Part shown: positions 20,819-29,996 of the stretch, piece by piece
Numbering within the stretch: position 1 is the stretch's first letter
Layout: each line of letters opens with the position of its first letter
The notes under the pieces: generated by a model
Databases searched by the model: none
The model's input: only the letters and a program-made list of their open reading frames with translations
Told to the model about the DNA's origin: nothing
Made by a program: the position numbers and the translations under genes
Assembly (NCBI RefSeq): GCF_028609865.1
Contig: NZ_CP063194.1
Span: forward strand, 1,116,001-1,180,000
Source: Corynebacterium jeddahense
Lineage (GTDB): Bacteria; Actinomycetota; Actinomycetes; Mycobacteriales; Mycobacteriaceae
Direction of reading: 5' to 3'
Length of the DNA stretch: 64,000 bases

Positions 20819-21664
20819 ATGGCCCAGGATTTCACCGGCGGCGCGATCGACCTCGGCGCGCTGGCGCAGCAGCGCGAGTCCCAGCGCGAGGCGGGCACGG
20901 GTTTCCAGCCGTTTGTCACCGTCGACGAGACGACGATCGAGGCGCAAGCATTCCAGCGCTCGCTCGAGGTGCCGGTCGTGCTGCTCATCGGTACGGCGCG
21001 CAGCGCGGACTCGGAAAGCCTCAAGGCGGCATTCGAGCGCCTCGCCGCAGGACAGCGCGCGTTTATGGTCGCCTACGTCGACGCCGACGCGACGCCGCAG
21101 GTCGCGCAGATGCTCGGCGTGCGCGTGCTGCCGACGGTCGTCGCGCTCGCGGCCGGGCGCCCCGTCACGGACTTCGAGGGCAACCAGCCCGCCGACCAGC
21201 TCGAGCAGTGGGTGGGCGCGCTCGTGAGCCAACTCGGGCCCCAGCTGCAGGGCCTGCGTGACGACGACGCGTCGCCCGACCCGCAGCCCGCCGAAGACCC
21301 CCGCCTCGACCGGGCGACCGCGGCGCTCAACGCCGGCGATTTCGACGCGGCGACCGCGGTCTACGACGAGATCCTCGCCGAGGACCCCGCCAACGCCGAG
21401 ATCAAGCAGGCGAAGGCGACCGTCGCCGTGCTCAAGCGGGTGGAGGCGCAGGCCGAGCCTGCGGACGAGGTGGAGCGCCAGCTGCAGCTGGCGGACCGGC
21501 AGTTCGTCGCGGGCGACCCGGACGCGGCGTTCGACGGGCTGCTGGCGCTGGTGAAATCGGAGCCGCGCGCGAAGGAGCGCCTGCTCGAGCTGCTCGCGCT
21601 GCTCGAGCCGGCGGACCCGCGCGTCATCGCGGCGCGCACGAGGCTCGCAAGCTCGCTGTTTTAG
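20819..21664 (+). CDS. CnoX-like thioredoxin-fold/TPR co-chaperone
   Basis: A 281-residue cytoplasmic protein with an N-terminal thioredoxin fold (about 30-140; cis-Pro in VRVLPTVVAL) and a C-terminal TPR-like helical region (about 155-281). The position of the CxxC redox pair is occupied by GTARSADS, so it has no disulfide chemistry. CnoX/YbbN proteins protect clients from oxidation and hand them to GroEL or DnaK; the same role is plausible here. It follows the thiamine-binding-type gene closely. Confidence 0.85.
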   Translation: MAQDFTGGAIDLGALAQQRESQREAGTGFQPFVTVDETTIEAQAFQRSLEVPVVLLIGTARSADSESLKAAFERLAAGQRAFMVAYVDADATPQVAQMLGVRVLPTVVALAAGRPVTDFEGNQPADQLEQWVGALVSQLGPQLQGLRDDDASPDPQPAEDPRLDRATAALNAGDFDAATAVYDEILAEDPANAEIKQAKATVAVLKRVEAQAEPADEVERQLQLADRQFVAGDPDAAFDGLLALVKSEPRAKERLLELLALLEPADPRVIAARTRLASSLF

Positions 21665-21728
21665 GGTTATCCACAGGTCCGCTGTCGCGAATTCCACAGG
21701 CGCGGGGCCGGGGTTCGCTCGCGTGGGT

Positions 21729-21734
21729 TAGTGT
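21729..21734 (+). promoter_or_regulatory. -10 box of DUF222/HNH gene, leaderless
   Basis: TAGTGT ends seven bases before the ATG at 21742. No ribosome binding site is present. Confidence 0.5.
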
Positions 21735-21741
21735 CCTCGGC

Positions 21742-22797
21742 ATGAATCCGTTTGATGCGTTGATTGAGGCGATGTCGGTCGCGGCGTTGGAGACGCTGGA
21801 TCATTTCGACCTCGATGTCGCGCTTGCCGCCGGTGTGGAGCCGGGGCGGGCGCGGGCGTGGGCGCGCCTGCGTGAGGTGTATTTCGGGGTGACGAAGTTC
21901 ACGCGCAAGCAGCGCGATGCGGTGCGGTTGGCGCGGGGGCGTTCCCTCGACGAGCTCGCGCTCATCGAGCGGCGCATCACGCCGGTGACGGACGCGGGGC
22001 AGCGGTGGGGGTTGCGCCTGGCGCTGCTGGGGGTTGCGGGGGGTTATGCGGCGATCGAGAAGGCGGCGCGCGAGCTTGTCCCGGCCGAGGAGGCGCCGGC
22101 GGTCAACCAGGCGAAGTTCGGCCCGTCGCGGCGGGGTAAGCGCACGCTGCACCTGACCTACGACGAGCGCGAGATGGCCGACATGGAGCACGCCGGCCGG
22201 CAGGGGATTGACCCGTCGAAGCCTGCGGCGCAGCAGCTTGCGGATAACTTGGTGGAGCGCTTCTTCGGCGACGGCGGGATTCCCGCGGCGGCGCCCCGGC
22301 CGATGGTGCTCGTGCCGTTGCCGGCGTTTACCCGGATCTTGGCGGGCGAGGGCGATGATGTTGTGCTGGCGATGACGGACGGCACGACGATGACGGGGGC
22401 TACGTTTCTCGCCTTGGAGTTCGGCGAGGAGCTTGAGGTGGCGGCGTTTCACCCGGCGGCGGGTGCGGTGAACTTGTATCGCACGCGGCGGTTGGCGAAT
22501 GGGAAGCAGCGGGATTTGGCGCGGCTTTCGATGCCGGTGTGTGCGTTTCCGGGGTGCCGGCACGGGGCGGAGGCGTGCGAGATCCACCACGTGACGGCGT
22601 GGAAGCACGGCGGGGAGACGAACGTGGACAACCTCGCGCCGTTGTGTCGGTACCACAACCGGGTCAATGATGACGATCCGTGGCGCAACGTGCGCGGGCG
22701 CATCGCGATGATCCGCGGCGCGCCCACCTGGATCTCACCCGGCGGGGTCCCGGTGAAAAACTCCGACCGCGGGGCGATGGACCAACTCTTCGGCTAG
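21742..22797 (+). CDS. DUF222 / HNH endonuclease domain protein
   Basis: A 351-residue member of the actinobacterial DUF222 (13E12-like) family: an Ala/Arg-rich helical N-terminal region and a C-terminal HNH nuclease motif, CAFPGCRHGAEACEIHHVTAWKHGG (in pieces: two Cys, the HH pair, Asn in NVDNLAPLC and a final CRYHN). Such genes are multi-copy and mobile in corynebacteria; their role is unknown. Codons ending in T or the codon TTG are more frequent than in neighbouring genes, which fits acquisition from elsewhere. Its stop TAG overlaps the glgB stop in a shared CTAG. Confidence 0.88.
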   Translation: MNPFDALIEAMSVAALETLDHFDLDVALAAGVEPGRARAWARLREVYFGVTKFTRKQRDAVRLARGRSLDELALIERRITPVTDAGQRWGLRLALLGVAGGYAAIEKAARELVPAEEAPAVNQAKFGPSRRGKRTLHLTYDEREMADMEHAGRQGIDPSKPAAQQLADNLVERFFGDGGIPAAAPRPMVLVPLPAFTRILAGEGDDVVLAMTDGTTMTGATFLALEFGEELEVAAFHPAAGAVNLYRTRRLANGKQRDLARLSMPVCAFPGCRHGAEACEIHHVTAWKHGGETNVDNLAPLCRYHNRVNDDDPWRNVRGRIAMIRGAPTWISPGGVPVKNSDRGAMDQLFG

Positions 22798-24983
22798 CGC
22801 CGGAGGATGTACCACTGCGCGCTCATGGCGGGCACGTGGAGCTCGACCGACTGCTCGAACCGGTCCCACTCCGTGGGCTCGGTGTGCAGGAGGCGCGGGA
22901 GGTCGTTGCCGGCGCCGCCGTAGACGGCGTCGTCGGTGTTGATGAGCAGCTCCCACTCGCCGGCCTCCGGCAGGCCAAGGCGGTAGGCGGGCTGGGAGGC
23001 GCCGGACATGTTCACCACCGCGAGAACCGGGGTGGCGTCGACGCCCCAGCGGATGTAGGCGAGGATGTTGTGCGCCGAGTCGTCGCCCTTCACCCACTGG
23101 AAGCCCATCGGCGTGTTGTCCTGCGAGAACAGCGCCGGGGTGTCGCGGTAGACGAGGTTCAAGTCCCGCACGAGGCGCTGGATGCCGCGGTGGTAGTCGT
23201 TGCCCCAACCGTCGGCGATGTTGTCCCAGTTCACCGAGTGCGCCTCGTCCCACTCCGTGGTCTGGCCCCACTCGCAGCCCATGAACATGAGCTGCTTGCC
23301 CGGGTGGGAGAACATGTAGCCGTAGAGCGCGCGCAGGCCCGCGGCCTTGTTCCAGTCGTCGCCGGGCATGCGCTGCCACAGCGAGCCCTTGCCGTGGACG
23401 ACCTCGTCGTGGCTAAACGGCAGGACGTAGCGCTCGGAGAACGCGTAGACCAGCGAGAACGTGATCTCGTTGTGGTGGTACGAGCGGTGGATCGGGTCGA
23501 GCGAGAAGTACTCGAGCGTGTCGTTCATCCAGCCCATGTTCCACTTCAGGGAGAACCCGAGCCCGTCGGCGTCGGTCTGCGCCGTCACGCCGGGCCACGC
23601 GGTGGACTCCTCGGCGATGGTGAGCACGCCCGGGTGCTCGCGGTGCACGGTCGCGTTCATCTCCTGGAGGAACTGCACGGCCTCCCAGTGCTCGCGCCCG
23701 CCGTACTGGTTGGGCAGCCACTCGCCGGGCTCGCGCGAGTAGTCGAGGTAGAGCATCGAGGCGACGGCGTCGACGCGCAGCCCGTCGAGGTGGAACTCCT
23801 CGCACCAGTACAAGGCGTTGGCGACGAGGAAGTTGCGCACCTCGCGCCGCCCGAAGTCGAAGACGTAGGTGCCCCAGTCCTTCTGCTCGCCGCGGCGCCA
23901 GTCGGGGTGCTCGTAGAGGGCGGTGCCGTCGAAACGCGCGAGCGCCCAGGCGTCCTTCGGGAAGTGGGCGGGCACCCAGTCCACGATCACACCGATGCCG
24001 TTCGCATGCAGCGTATCGACGAGCCTCCGGAACTCATCCGGCGTCCCCCAGCGCGCCGTCGGCGCGTAGTAGCCCGTGACTTGGTAGCCCCACGACCCGC
24101 CGAACGGGTGCTCCGCGACCGGGAGGAACTCGACGTGCGTGAAGCCGTTGTCGACGAGGTACGGCACGAGCTCCTCGGTGAGCGTGGCGTAGTTCGAGCC
24201 CTGCTTCCACGAGCCGATGTGGCACTCGTAGACGCTCATGGCCAGGTTCGTCGCGTCCGCGCCTGCGCGGTGGGCGACCCAGTCCTCGTCGTGCCACTCA
24301 AACGCGCTCGGCGCGGCGACGACGGAGACGGTCTCCGGCGGGGTGAGCGTGCGCTTGGCCAGCGGGTCCGCCTTGTCCACGCGCACGCCGTCGGCGGTCT
24401 GCACGGCGTACTTGTACGTCGCGCCGTCGCCGATGCCGGGGATGAAGATCTCCCACACGCCGGAGGCGCCGAGTGAGCGCATCGGGTACTGGTTCGGGTT
24501 CCACCCGCAGAACTCGCCGACGACGGCCACGCCCTTCGCGTTCGGCGCCCACACCGCGAACGAGGTGCCGGTGACCTCGCCGAGCGCCGTTTCGTACGTG
24601 CGCACGTTCGCGCCGAGCACCTCCCAGAGGCGCTCGTGGCGACCCTCGCTGATGAGGTGCAGGTCGAGCGAGCCGAGGGTGGGCAGGAAGTGGTAGGCGT
24701 CGGCGGTGATCACCGGCTCGTCGCCCGGGTAGGTCACGCGCAGCCGGTAGTCGGGGGCGTGCTCGTCGTCGAGGGCCGCGGCCCAGATGTCGTCGCCGAT
24801 GGGCTCCATCGCCACCGCCTCGTTGTGCACGAGCAGCTCCACGCGCTCGGCGCCGAGGAAGCGGGTGCGCACCACGGAGCCGGCGCTGGTGGCGTGCCAG
24901 CCGTAGAAGTCGTGCGGGGCGTGGTGCTTGCACTCGACGAGCCGCTGACGGTCGGCGTCGGGGATGAGTAGGTCGGGGTTCAT
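22794..24983 (-). CDS. glgB: 1,4-alpha-glucan branching enzyme
   Basis: GlgB cuts alpha-1,4 glucan chains and re-attaches them by alpha-1,6 bonds. The 729 residues comprise an N1 module, a CBM48 domain (about 125-215), and a GH13 barrel with nucleophile Asp405 in GLRVDAVASM and acid Glu458 in LTIAEES, then a beta-sandwich. It lies 9 bases after glgE on the same strand, the usual GlgE-pathway pairing that builds and branches alpha-glucan from maltose-1-phosphate. The stop overlaps the convergent HNH gene. Confidence 0.96.
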   Translation of the reverse strand: MNPDLLIPDADRQRLVECKHHAPHDFYGWHATSAGSVVRTRFLGAERVELLVHNEAVAMEPIGDDIWAAALDDEHAPDYRLRVTYPGDEPVITADAYHFLPTLGSLDLHLISEGRHERLWEVLGANVRTYETALGEVTGTSFAVWAPNAKGVAVVGEFCGWNPNQYPMRSLGASGVWEIFIPGIGDGATYKYAVQTADGVRVDKADPLAKRTLTPPETVSVVAAPSAFEWHDEDWVAHRAGADATNLAMSVYECHIGSWKQGSNYATLTEELVPYLVDNGFTHVEFLPVAEHPFGGSWGYQVTGYYAPTARWGTPDEFRRLVDTLHANGIGVIVDWVPAHFPKDAWALARFDGTALYEHPDWRRGEQKDWGTYVFDFGRREVRNFLVANALYWCEEFHLDGLRVDAVASMLYLDYSREPGEWLPNQYGGREHWEAVQFLQEMNATVHREHPGVLTIAEESTAWPGVTAQTDADGLGFSLKWNMGWMNDTLEYFSLDPIHRSYHHNEITFSLVYAFSERYVLPFSHDEVVHGKGSLWQRMPGDDWNKAAGLRALYGYMFSHPGKQLMFMGCEWGQTTEWDEAHSVNWDNIADGWGNDYHRGIQRLVRDLNLVYRDTPALFSQDNTPMGFQWVKGDDSAHNILAYIRWGVDATPVLAVVNMSGASQPAYRLGLPEAGEWELLINTDDAVYGGAGNDLPRLLHTEPTEWDRFEQSVELHVPAMSAQWYILRR

Positions 24984-24992
24984 GGGGAGTCC

Positions 24993-27020
24993 TTAGGGGC
25001 GGTAGTCGTGGTCGGAAATCTGGCGGTAGGCGAGTGCTTCTCGACGCGCCTGTGGCACCTCCGGCAGCCGGAAGATGTGGGCGACGTTTTTCTCCGGGGC
25101 GAGCCGGACGAAGTTGCCGGTGTCGTTGGCCGTCCAGGTGTAGCGCTCGCCGGTGACCTGGTCGTGGACGTCGAAGGTCTCGCCGGGGTTGAGGCCGACC
25201 GAAGGTGCGTCGATACGCAGCATGCCCTCCTGGGTGGCGTGCGGGTCGAGGTTGACCACGACGAGCACCGCGTTGCCGCTGTCGGCGTCGACCTTGGAGT
25301 AGGCGATGATCTTGTCGTTCGCGATGTCGTGGAAGCGGATCTGGCGCAGCTGCTGCAGCGCCGGGTTCGTGCGGCGGATGTGGTTGAGCAGCGTGAGGTA
25401 CGGCTCGAGCGACGCGCCGCGCTCGAGCGCCGCGCCGAAGTCGCGAGGGCGCAGCTGGTACTTCTCGCTGTCGAGGTATTCCTCGCTGCCCTCGGCGACG
25501 GGGCGCGACTCGTAGAGCTCGTAGCCGGAGTAGACGCCCCACAGCGGGCTTAGCGTCGCGGCGAGGGTGGCGCGCAGCGCGAACGCGGCCGGCCCGCCCT
25601 CCTGGAGGGAGGCGTGGAGGATGTCGGGGGTGTTGACGAAGAGGTTGGGGCGGCTCACGTCGGCGACGTCGACGAGCAGCTGCCCGAAGTCGGTGAGCTC
25701 CGCCTTCGTGGTCTTCCACGTGAAGTGGGTGTAGGACTGCGAAAAGCCCGCCTTGGACAGGCCGTACATGCGCGGCGGGCGGGTGAACGCCTCGGCGAGG
25801 AAGATGACGTCGGGGTCGGTCTCGTGAACCTTCGCGATGAGCCAGTGCCAGAAGTTCACCGGCTTCGTGTGTGGGTTGTCCACGCGGAAGGTGGTTACGC
25901 CGAGGTCCACCCAGTACATGAGCACCCGGTAGATCTCCGCGTAGAGCGCCTCGGGGGCGTTGTCGAAGTTGAGCGGGTAGATGTCCTGGTACTTCTTCGG
26001 CGGGTTCTCGGCGTAGGCGATGGTGCCGTCGGGCAGCACGGTGAAAAATTCCGGGTGCTGCTTTGCCCACGGGTGGTCGGGGGCGGCCTGGAGTGCGAAG
26101 TCGAGGGCGATTTCGAGGCCGAGCTCGTTGGCGTGGTCCATCATGTCGAGGAACGCGTCCTCGTCGCCGAGCGCCGGGTCGAACGCGTCGTGGCCGCCGT
26201 GCTTCGAGCCGATCGCCCACGGCGAGCCGACGTCGCCGTCCTCTGGGTCGAGCGTGTTGTTGCGGCCCTTGCGGTTCACCTCGCCGATCGGGTGGATGGG
26301 AGGGAAGTAGACGGTGTCGAAGCCCATCGCCGCGACGCGGTCGAGCGCGGCGGCGGTGGTGGCCCACGTGCCGTGGACCGGGTTGCCTTGCGTATCGACG
26401 CCTCCGGTCGAGCGAGGGAACAGTTCGTACCACGAGTTCACCAGCGCGGCGCGGCGCTCGACGAGGATGTCCGCGATCGGTCCGCGCGTGACCAGCTCGC
26501 GCAGCGGGTACTCGGCGAGCACGGCCTGCACCTCGGCGGACGTGCCCGGGGCGATGCGCTCGGCGAGCGGCAACGAGGCGTCGAGAAGCGTGGCGCGCGC
26601 GGCCTCGAGCACCCCGGGCGAGGGGGTCTGGGCGATGGCGGCGGCGAAGAGGTCGGCGCCGTGGGCGATGTCGTTGGCGAGCTGCGCCTCGGTCTGGCCC
26701 GCGGCGACCTTCTTCTCCACGGCGTTGCGCCACGTGGCCATCGGGTCGCTCCACGCGTCGACGCGGAAGCGCCACAGGCCCTGCTCGCGGGGGATGAACA
26801 CGGCGTGGACGTAGTCCGGGCGGTAGACCTCCTGCTGCATGGGCACGCGGGTCTGCTCGCCGGAGGGGGAGATGAGCACAAGGGTGGCGGATACGGCGTC
26901 GTGGCCCTCGCGCCACACGAGCGCCGAAACCGGCACGACCTCGCCGACCACGGCCTTTGCGGGCAGTGTGCGCCCGGAGATCTGGGGGCGGACGTCGTCG
27001 ATACCCAAGCGTGCAACCAT
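24993..27020 (-). CDS. glgE: Alpha-1,4-glucan:maltose-1-phosphate maltosyltransferase
   Basis: GlgE extends alpha-glucan with maltosyl units from maltose-1-phosphate. The 675-residue GH13_3 enzyme shows nucleophile Asp381 in TFRVDNPHTKP and acid Glu410 in IFLAEAFTRP, with the family's PIHPIGEVNRKGRNN. The ATG at 27020 (MVARLGIDDVRP) is chosen because GAGAGG lies at good spacing and the conserved sequence begins there; an ATG 13 codons upstream is less likely. glgB follows. In corynebacteria this pathway serves glycogen or capsule-like glucan. Confidence 0.95.
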   Translation of the reverse strand: MVARLGIDDVRPQISGRTLPAKAVVGEVVPVSALVWREGHDAVSATLVLISPSGEQTRVPMQQEVYRPDYVHAVFIPREQGLWRFRVDAWSDPMATWRNAVEKKVAAGQTEAQLANDIAHGADLFAAAIAQTPSPGVLEAARATLLDASLPLAERIAPGTSAEVQAVLAEYPLRELVTRGPIADILVERRAALVNSWYELFPRSTGGVDTQGNPVHGTWATTAAALDRVAAMGFDTVYFPPIHPIGEVNRKGRNNTLDPEDGDVGSPWAIGSKHGGHDAFDPALGDEDAFLDMMDHANELGLEIALDFALQAAPDHPWAKQHPEFFTVLPDGTIAYAENPPKKYQDIYPLNFDNAPEALYAEIYRVLMYWVDLGVTTFRVDNPHTKPVNFWHWLIAKVHETDPDVIFLAEAFTRPPRMYGLSKAGFSQSYTHFTWKTTKAELTDFGQLLVDVADVSRPNLFVNTPDILHASLQEGGPAAFALRATLAATLSPLWGVYSGYELYESRPVAEGSEEYLDSEKYQLRPRDFGAALERGASLEPYLTLLNHIRRTNPALQQLRQIRFHDIANDKIIAYSKVDADSGNAVLVVVNLDPHATQEGMLRIDAPSVGLNPGETFDVHDQVTGERYTWTANDTGNFVRLAPEKNVAHIFRLPEVPQARREALAYRQISDHDYRP

Positions 27021-27103
27021 GTTCGAAACCCTCTCGGCCGGCCAGCAGTCCTGACGCAAGGGTAGCGCGGGCCTCCCACACGCGCGGGGCGAAATAGGCC
27101 AAG

Positions 27104-27955
27104 ATGGGGGTTGTGAAGCAGACAGACGAATTGGTGACGGACCCCGATCTCCTCGTGGACATGCGCGACGTGACGTTCGTCCGCGGCGGGCAGACGCTCG
27201 TCGGGCCCGTGACGTGGCAGGTCGAGCTCGACGAACGGTGGGTCGTCGTCGGGCCGAACGGCGCAGGCAAGACGACGCTCATCCGGATGGCCTCGGCGCA
27301 GGAGTTCCCGTCGTCGGGCAACGTGTTCATCCTCGGCGAGCGCATCGGCGCGACGGACATGCGCGACTTGCGCGCGGCGATCGGCGTGACGTCGTCGGCG
27401 GTGGCGCACCGCGTGCCGGACGAAGAGCGCGTCGGCGACCTCGTCGTCTCCGCCGGCTACGCCATCCTCGGCCGGTGGCGCGAGCAGTACGAGGCGCAGG
27501 ACTACGACCAGGCACTCGAGGTGCTCGAGCAGGTCGGCGCGATGCACCTCATCGACCGGACGTGGGGCACGCTCTCCGACGGGGAGAAAAAGCGCGTCCT
27601 CGTCGCGCGCGCCGTGATGACGAACCCGGAGCTGCTCATCCTCGACGAGCCGGCCGCCGGCATGGACCTCGGCGGGCGCGAGGACCTGCTCGCGTACCTC
27701 GGCGAGCTCGCGATGGACCCGGACGCGCCGGCGATGGTGATGATCACGCACCACCTCGAGGAGATCCCGGAGGGCTTCACCCACGCGATGCTCCTCGACG
27801 AGGGCGAGGTCGTCGCCCAGGGGCTCATCGACGACGTGCTCACCTCCGACAACGTCTCGCACGCCTACCACCAGCCGATCGAGGTCACGCGTGACGGTGG
27901 GCGCTACTTCGCGCGCCGGGCGCGGGCGAAGCGCGGGGGTGCGCACCGGGCGTAA
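27104..27955 (+). CDS. ABC transporter ATP-binding protein (stand-alone)
   Basis: A 283-residue ABC ATPase with Walker A GPNGAGKTT, a signature LSDGEKKRV, Walker B LLILDEP and switch His in ITHH. No permease gene is adjacent. The sequence resembles the ModF/YlmA-type of soluble or orphan ATPases, so the partner and substrate are unknown. The start is uncertain: ATG 27104 has no ribosome binding site, and GTG 27113 lies seven bases after CAAGAT, which could be a weak -10 of a leaderless message. Confidence 0.85.
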   Translation: MGVVKQTDELVTDPDLLVDMRDVTFVRGGQTLVGPVTWQVELDERWVVVGPNGAGKTTLIRMASAQEFPSSGNVFILGERIGATDMRDLRAAIGVTSSAVAHRVPDEERVGDLVVSAGYAILGRWREQYEAQDYDQALEVLEQVGAMHLIDRTWGTLSDGEKKRVLVARAVMTNPELLILDEPAAGMDLGGREDLLAYLGELAMDPDAPAMVMITHHLEEIPEGFTHAMLLDEGEVVAQGLIDDVLTSDNVSHAYHQPIEVTRDGGRYFARRARAKRGGAHRA

Positions 27956-27972
27956 GCCCCGGGGGAGCAGCC

Positions 27973-28857
27973 ATGCCCACGCAGAACCAGCGCATCAACC
28001 CCGCGGCGTCGTCGCTCTCGCACGACGCCGCGGACTCGATCGACCCGGGCGAGCAGAGCGGGTTCCGCGGCGCGCGCCTGTCTGCGACCGTGATCCTCTT
28101 GCGCGACGGGGTGGGCGGGCTCGAGGTCTGGATGCAGGAGCGGGTGCTGTCCATGCCGAACTACCCGGGCATCACCGTCTTCCCGGGCGGCGGGGTGGAC
28201 TCGCGCGACTTCCCGCCACGCTCGTGGGACGACGGGGAGCTGTGGCTCGGCCGCTCCGCCATCTCGCTCGCCCGACAGCTGGGCGTGACAAAGTACAAGG
28301 CGCACGCGCTCATGTTCGCGGCGGTGCGCGAGCTGTTCGAGGAGACGGGCACGCTCCTCGCCGTCGACGACGAGGGCACGCTGCTTGCCGACGCCCGCCA
28401 GTTCCACGCGAGTCGCCTCAAGCTCGAGTCGCACGAGCTCTCGCTCACCGACGTGCTGCTCGAATCGAACCTCAACGTCTCCGGCGACCTGCTGCGACCG
28501 GCGGCGCGCTGGGTGGGGCGCTCGGAGAGTGGCAACTGGTTCGACACCTTCACTTTCGTTGCCGCCCAGCCGTGGGGCCAGGAGCCCGACGCCAACACGG
28601 GCGAGGCGGACGACGCGAATTGGTTCCCGCCGCAGCTGCTTCTCGACGGCTGGCGCCACGGCCTCGTCCGCCTCGCCCCGTCGACGTGGGCGCAGCTGCG
28701 CGAGATTGCGAAGTACGACGACGTCGACGCGGCCCTGGCCTCCGTGGCGGACGCGGACCTCGCGCCGATCATCGGCGACCCGGTGGCGGACGCGCGCTAC
28801 AGCGACTTCTACGGCTTCATCCCCGTCGACCGGATCGGGCGCGGCCGTGGCGTTTGA
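27973..28857 (+). CDS. Nudix hydrolase (NUDT19-like)
   Basis: A 294-residue Nudix-fold protein. FPGGGVDSRDF is separated by about 35 residues from the catalytic helix AAVRELFEETG. This spacing and the degenerate upstream half of the box resemble NUDT19/RP2-type hydrolases that act on CoA or related diphosphates. GGGGGAG precedes the ATG at 27973. The methyltransferase gene overlaps its 3' end by 11 bases. Confidence 0.83.
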   Translation: MPTQNQRINPAASSLSHDAADSIDPGEQSGFRGARLSATVILLRDGVGGLEVWMQERVLSMPNYPGITVFPGGGVDSRDFPPRSWDDGELWLGRSAISLARQLGVTKYKAHALMFAAVRELFEETGTLLAVDDEGTLLADARQFHASRLKLESHELSLTDVLLESNLNVSGDLLRPAARWVGRSESGNWFDTFTFVAAQPWGQEPDANTGEADDANWFPPQLLLDGWRHGLVRLAPSTWAQLREIAKYDDVDAALASVADADLAPIIGDPVADARYSDFYGFIPVDRIGRGRGV

Positions 28858-29986
28858 CCTCGACGAGGTGCGCTTTCTCGCCGCCAACGCCGCCGACATC
28901 GCGAACGTGGCGCCGCAGGTCGCGCTGACGAAGAAGACCGTGTTCGCCGACCGCGCGACGCTCGAGGCCCGCTACGGCGCCTACGCCCGCGCGGTGAGCG
29001 CGCTCATCGCCGCCCAGCGCGCGGCGGCGGGGAAGTTCCCGGGCGACTGGCTCACCGACGCCGACGCCGCCCAGCAGGCCACCCCGGCCCGCGTCGCGTG
29101 CGTGCGGGCGCGGCGCATCGCGGACGCCGGCGCCGCGTTCGTCCACGACGTCACCTGCTCCGTCGGCTCCGAGGCGCCCGCGTTCGCGGCGGTCGGCGTC
29201 GACTGGCTCGGCTCGGACATCGACCCGGCCCGCCTCGCGATGGCCCGCCACAACCTCGGTCCCGGCGCCTGGCTCGCCCGCGCCGACGCGCTCGCGCCCG
29301 TCACCAGCGGCGGCGTCGTCGTCGCCGACCCCGCCCGCCGCGCCGGGGGCCGGCGCATCACCGACCCCGCGAAGCTCGTGCCGCCCCTGCCCGCGCTGCT
29401 CGACGCCTACGCCGGCCGCGAGCTGGCGGTGAAGTGCGCGCCGGGCATCGACTACTCCGGCTGGGACGGGCTGGTCAGCGTCGTTTCCGTCGACGGCGGG
29501 GTGAAGGAGGCGTGCCTGTATACGCCGGGGTTGGGTGGCGGAGCTCGTCGAGAAGCGGTGGTGCTGCGCGGCGCCGAGGAGCGCGTCACCGACCGCGACC
29601 CGGACGACGTCGCAGTCACCGCGCCGCGCCGCTACATCGTCGAGCCGGACGGGGCGGTCGTGCGCGCCGGGCTCGTGCGGCAGTGGGCGGCGCGCCACGG
29701 GCTGAGCATGCTCGACGAGCACATCGCGTTCCTCACCGGCGACAGTATCCCGCCTGGCCACAGCGGTTTTGAGTTCATTGAGGCGGTGCCGCTGCGCGCG
29801 CTGCGCAAGTCGCTCGCGGGCCACGGGGCGGGCAGCGCGGAGATCCTCGTGCGCGGCGTCGACGTCGACCCGGACCAGCTGCGCGCGAAGCTCAAGCTGC
29901 GCGGTGACCGGCCGATGGGCGTCGTCATCGCGCGGGTGGGCGACCAGGCGGTGGCGCATGTGTGCGCCGCCCGCGCGCACGCTTAA
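28847..29986 (+). CDS. Class I SAM-dependent methyltransferase with THUMP-like domain
   Basis: A 379-residue protein. A SAM-binding fold occupies about 90-220 (VHDVTCSVGSEAPAFA, DIDPARLAMARHNL, VVADPARRAGGRR) and the C-terminus (about 300-379) is a THUMP-like RNA-binding domain (LRKSLAGHGAGSAEILVRG). An RNA methyltransferase is likely; the target is unknown. The GTG at 28847 overlaps the Nudix gene by 11 bases, and the stop TAA begins the -10 box of the next gene. Confidence 0.8.
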   Translation: MAFDLDEVRFLAANAADIANVAPQVALTKKTVFADRATLEARYGAYARAVSALIAAQRAAAGKFPGDWLTDADAAQQATPARVACVRARRIADAGAAFVHDVTCSVGSEAPAFAAVGVDWLGSDIDPARLAMARHNLGPGAWLARADALAPVTSGGVVVADPARRAGGRRITDPAKLVPPLPALLDAYAGRELAVKCAPGIDYSGWDGLVSVVSVDGGVKEACLYTPGLGGGARREAVVLRGAEERVTDRDPDDVAVTAPRRYIVEPDGAVVRAGLVRQWAARHGLSMLDEHIAFLTGDSIPPGHSGFEFIEAVPLRALRKSLAGHGAGSAEILVRGVDVDPDQLRAKLKLRGDRPMGVVIARVGDQAVAHVCAARAHA

Positions 29987-29989
29987 TCT
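29984..29989 (+). promoter_or_regulatory. -10 box built on a stop codon
   Basis: TAATCT begins with the TAA stop of the methyltransferase gene and ends seven bases before the desulfurase ATG at 29997, again predicting a leaderless transcript. Confidence 0.5.
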
Positions 29990-29996
29990 GGCCGGC

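Noticed and set aside
20819..21664. Active thioredoxin
   Set aside because: The CxxC position is GTARSADS, so there is no redox pair.
24298..27360. Long minus-strand frame overlapping glgE and glgB in another frame
   Set aside because: Arg/Pro/His-rich composition of an out-of-frame reading; glgE and glgB explain the same DNA with full catalytic motifs.
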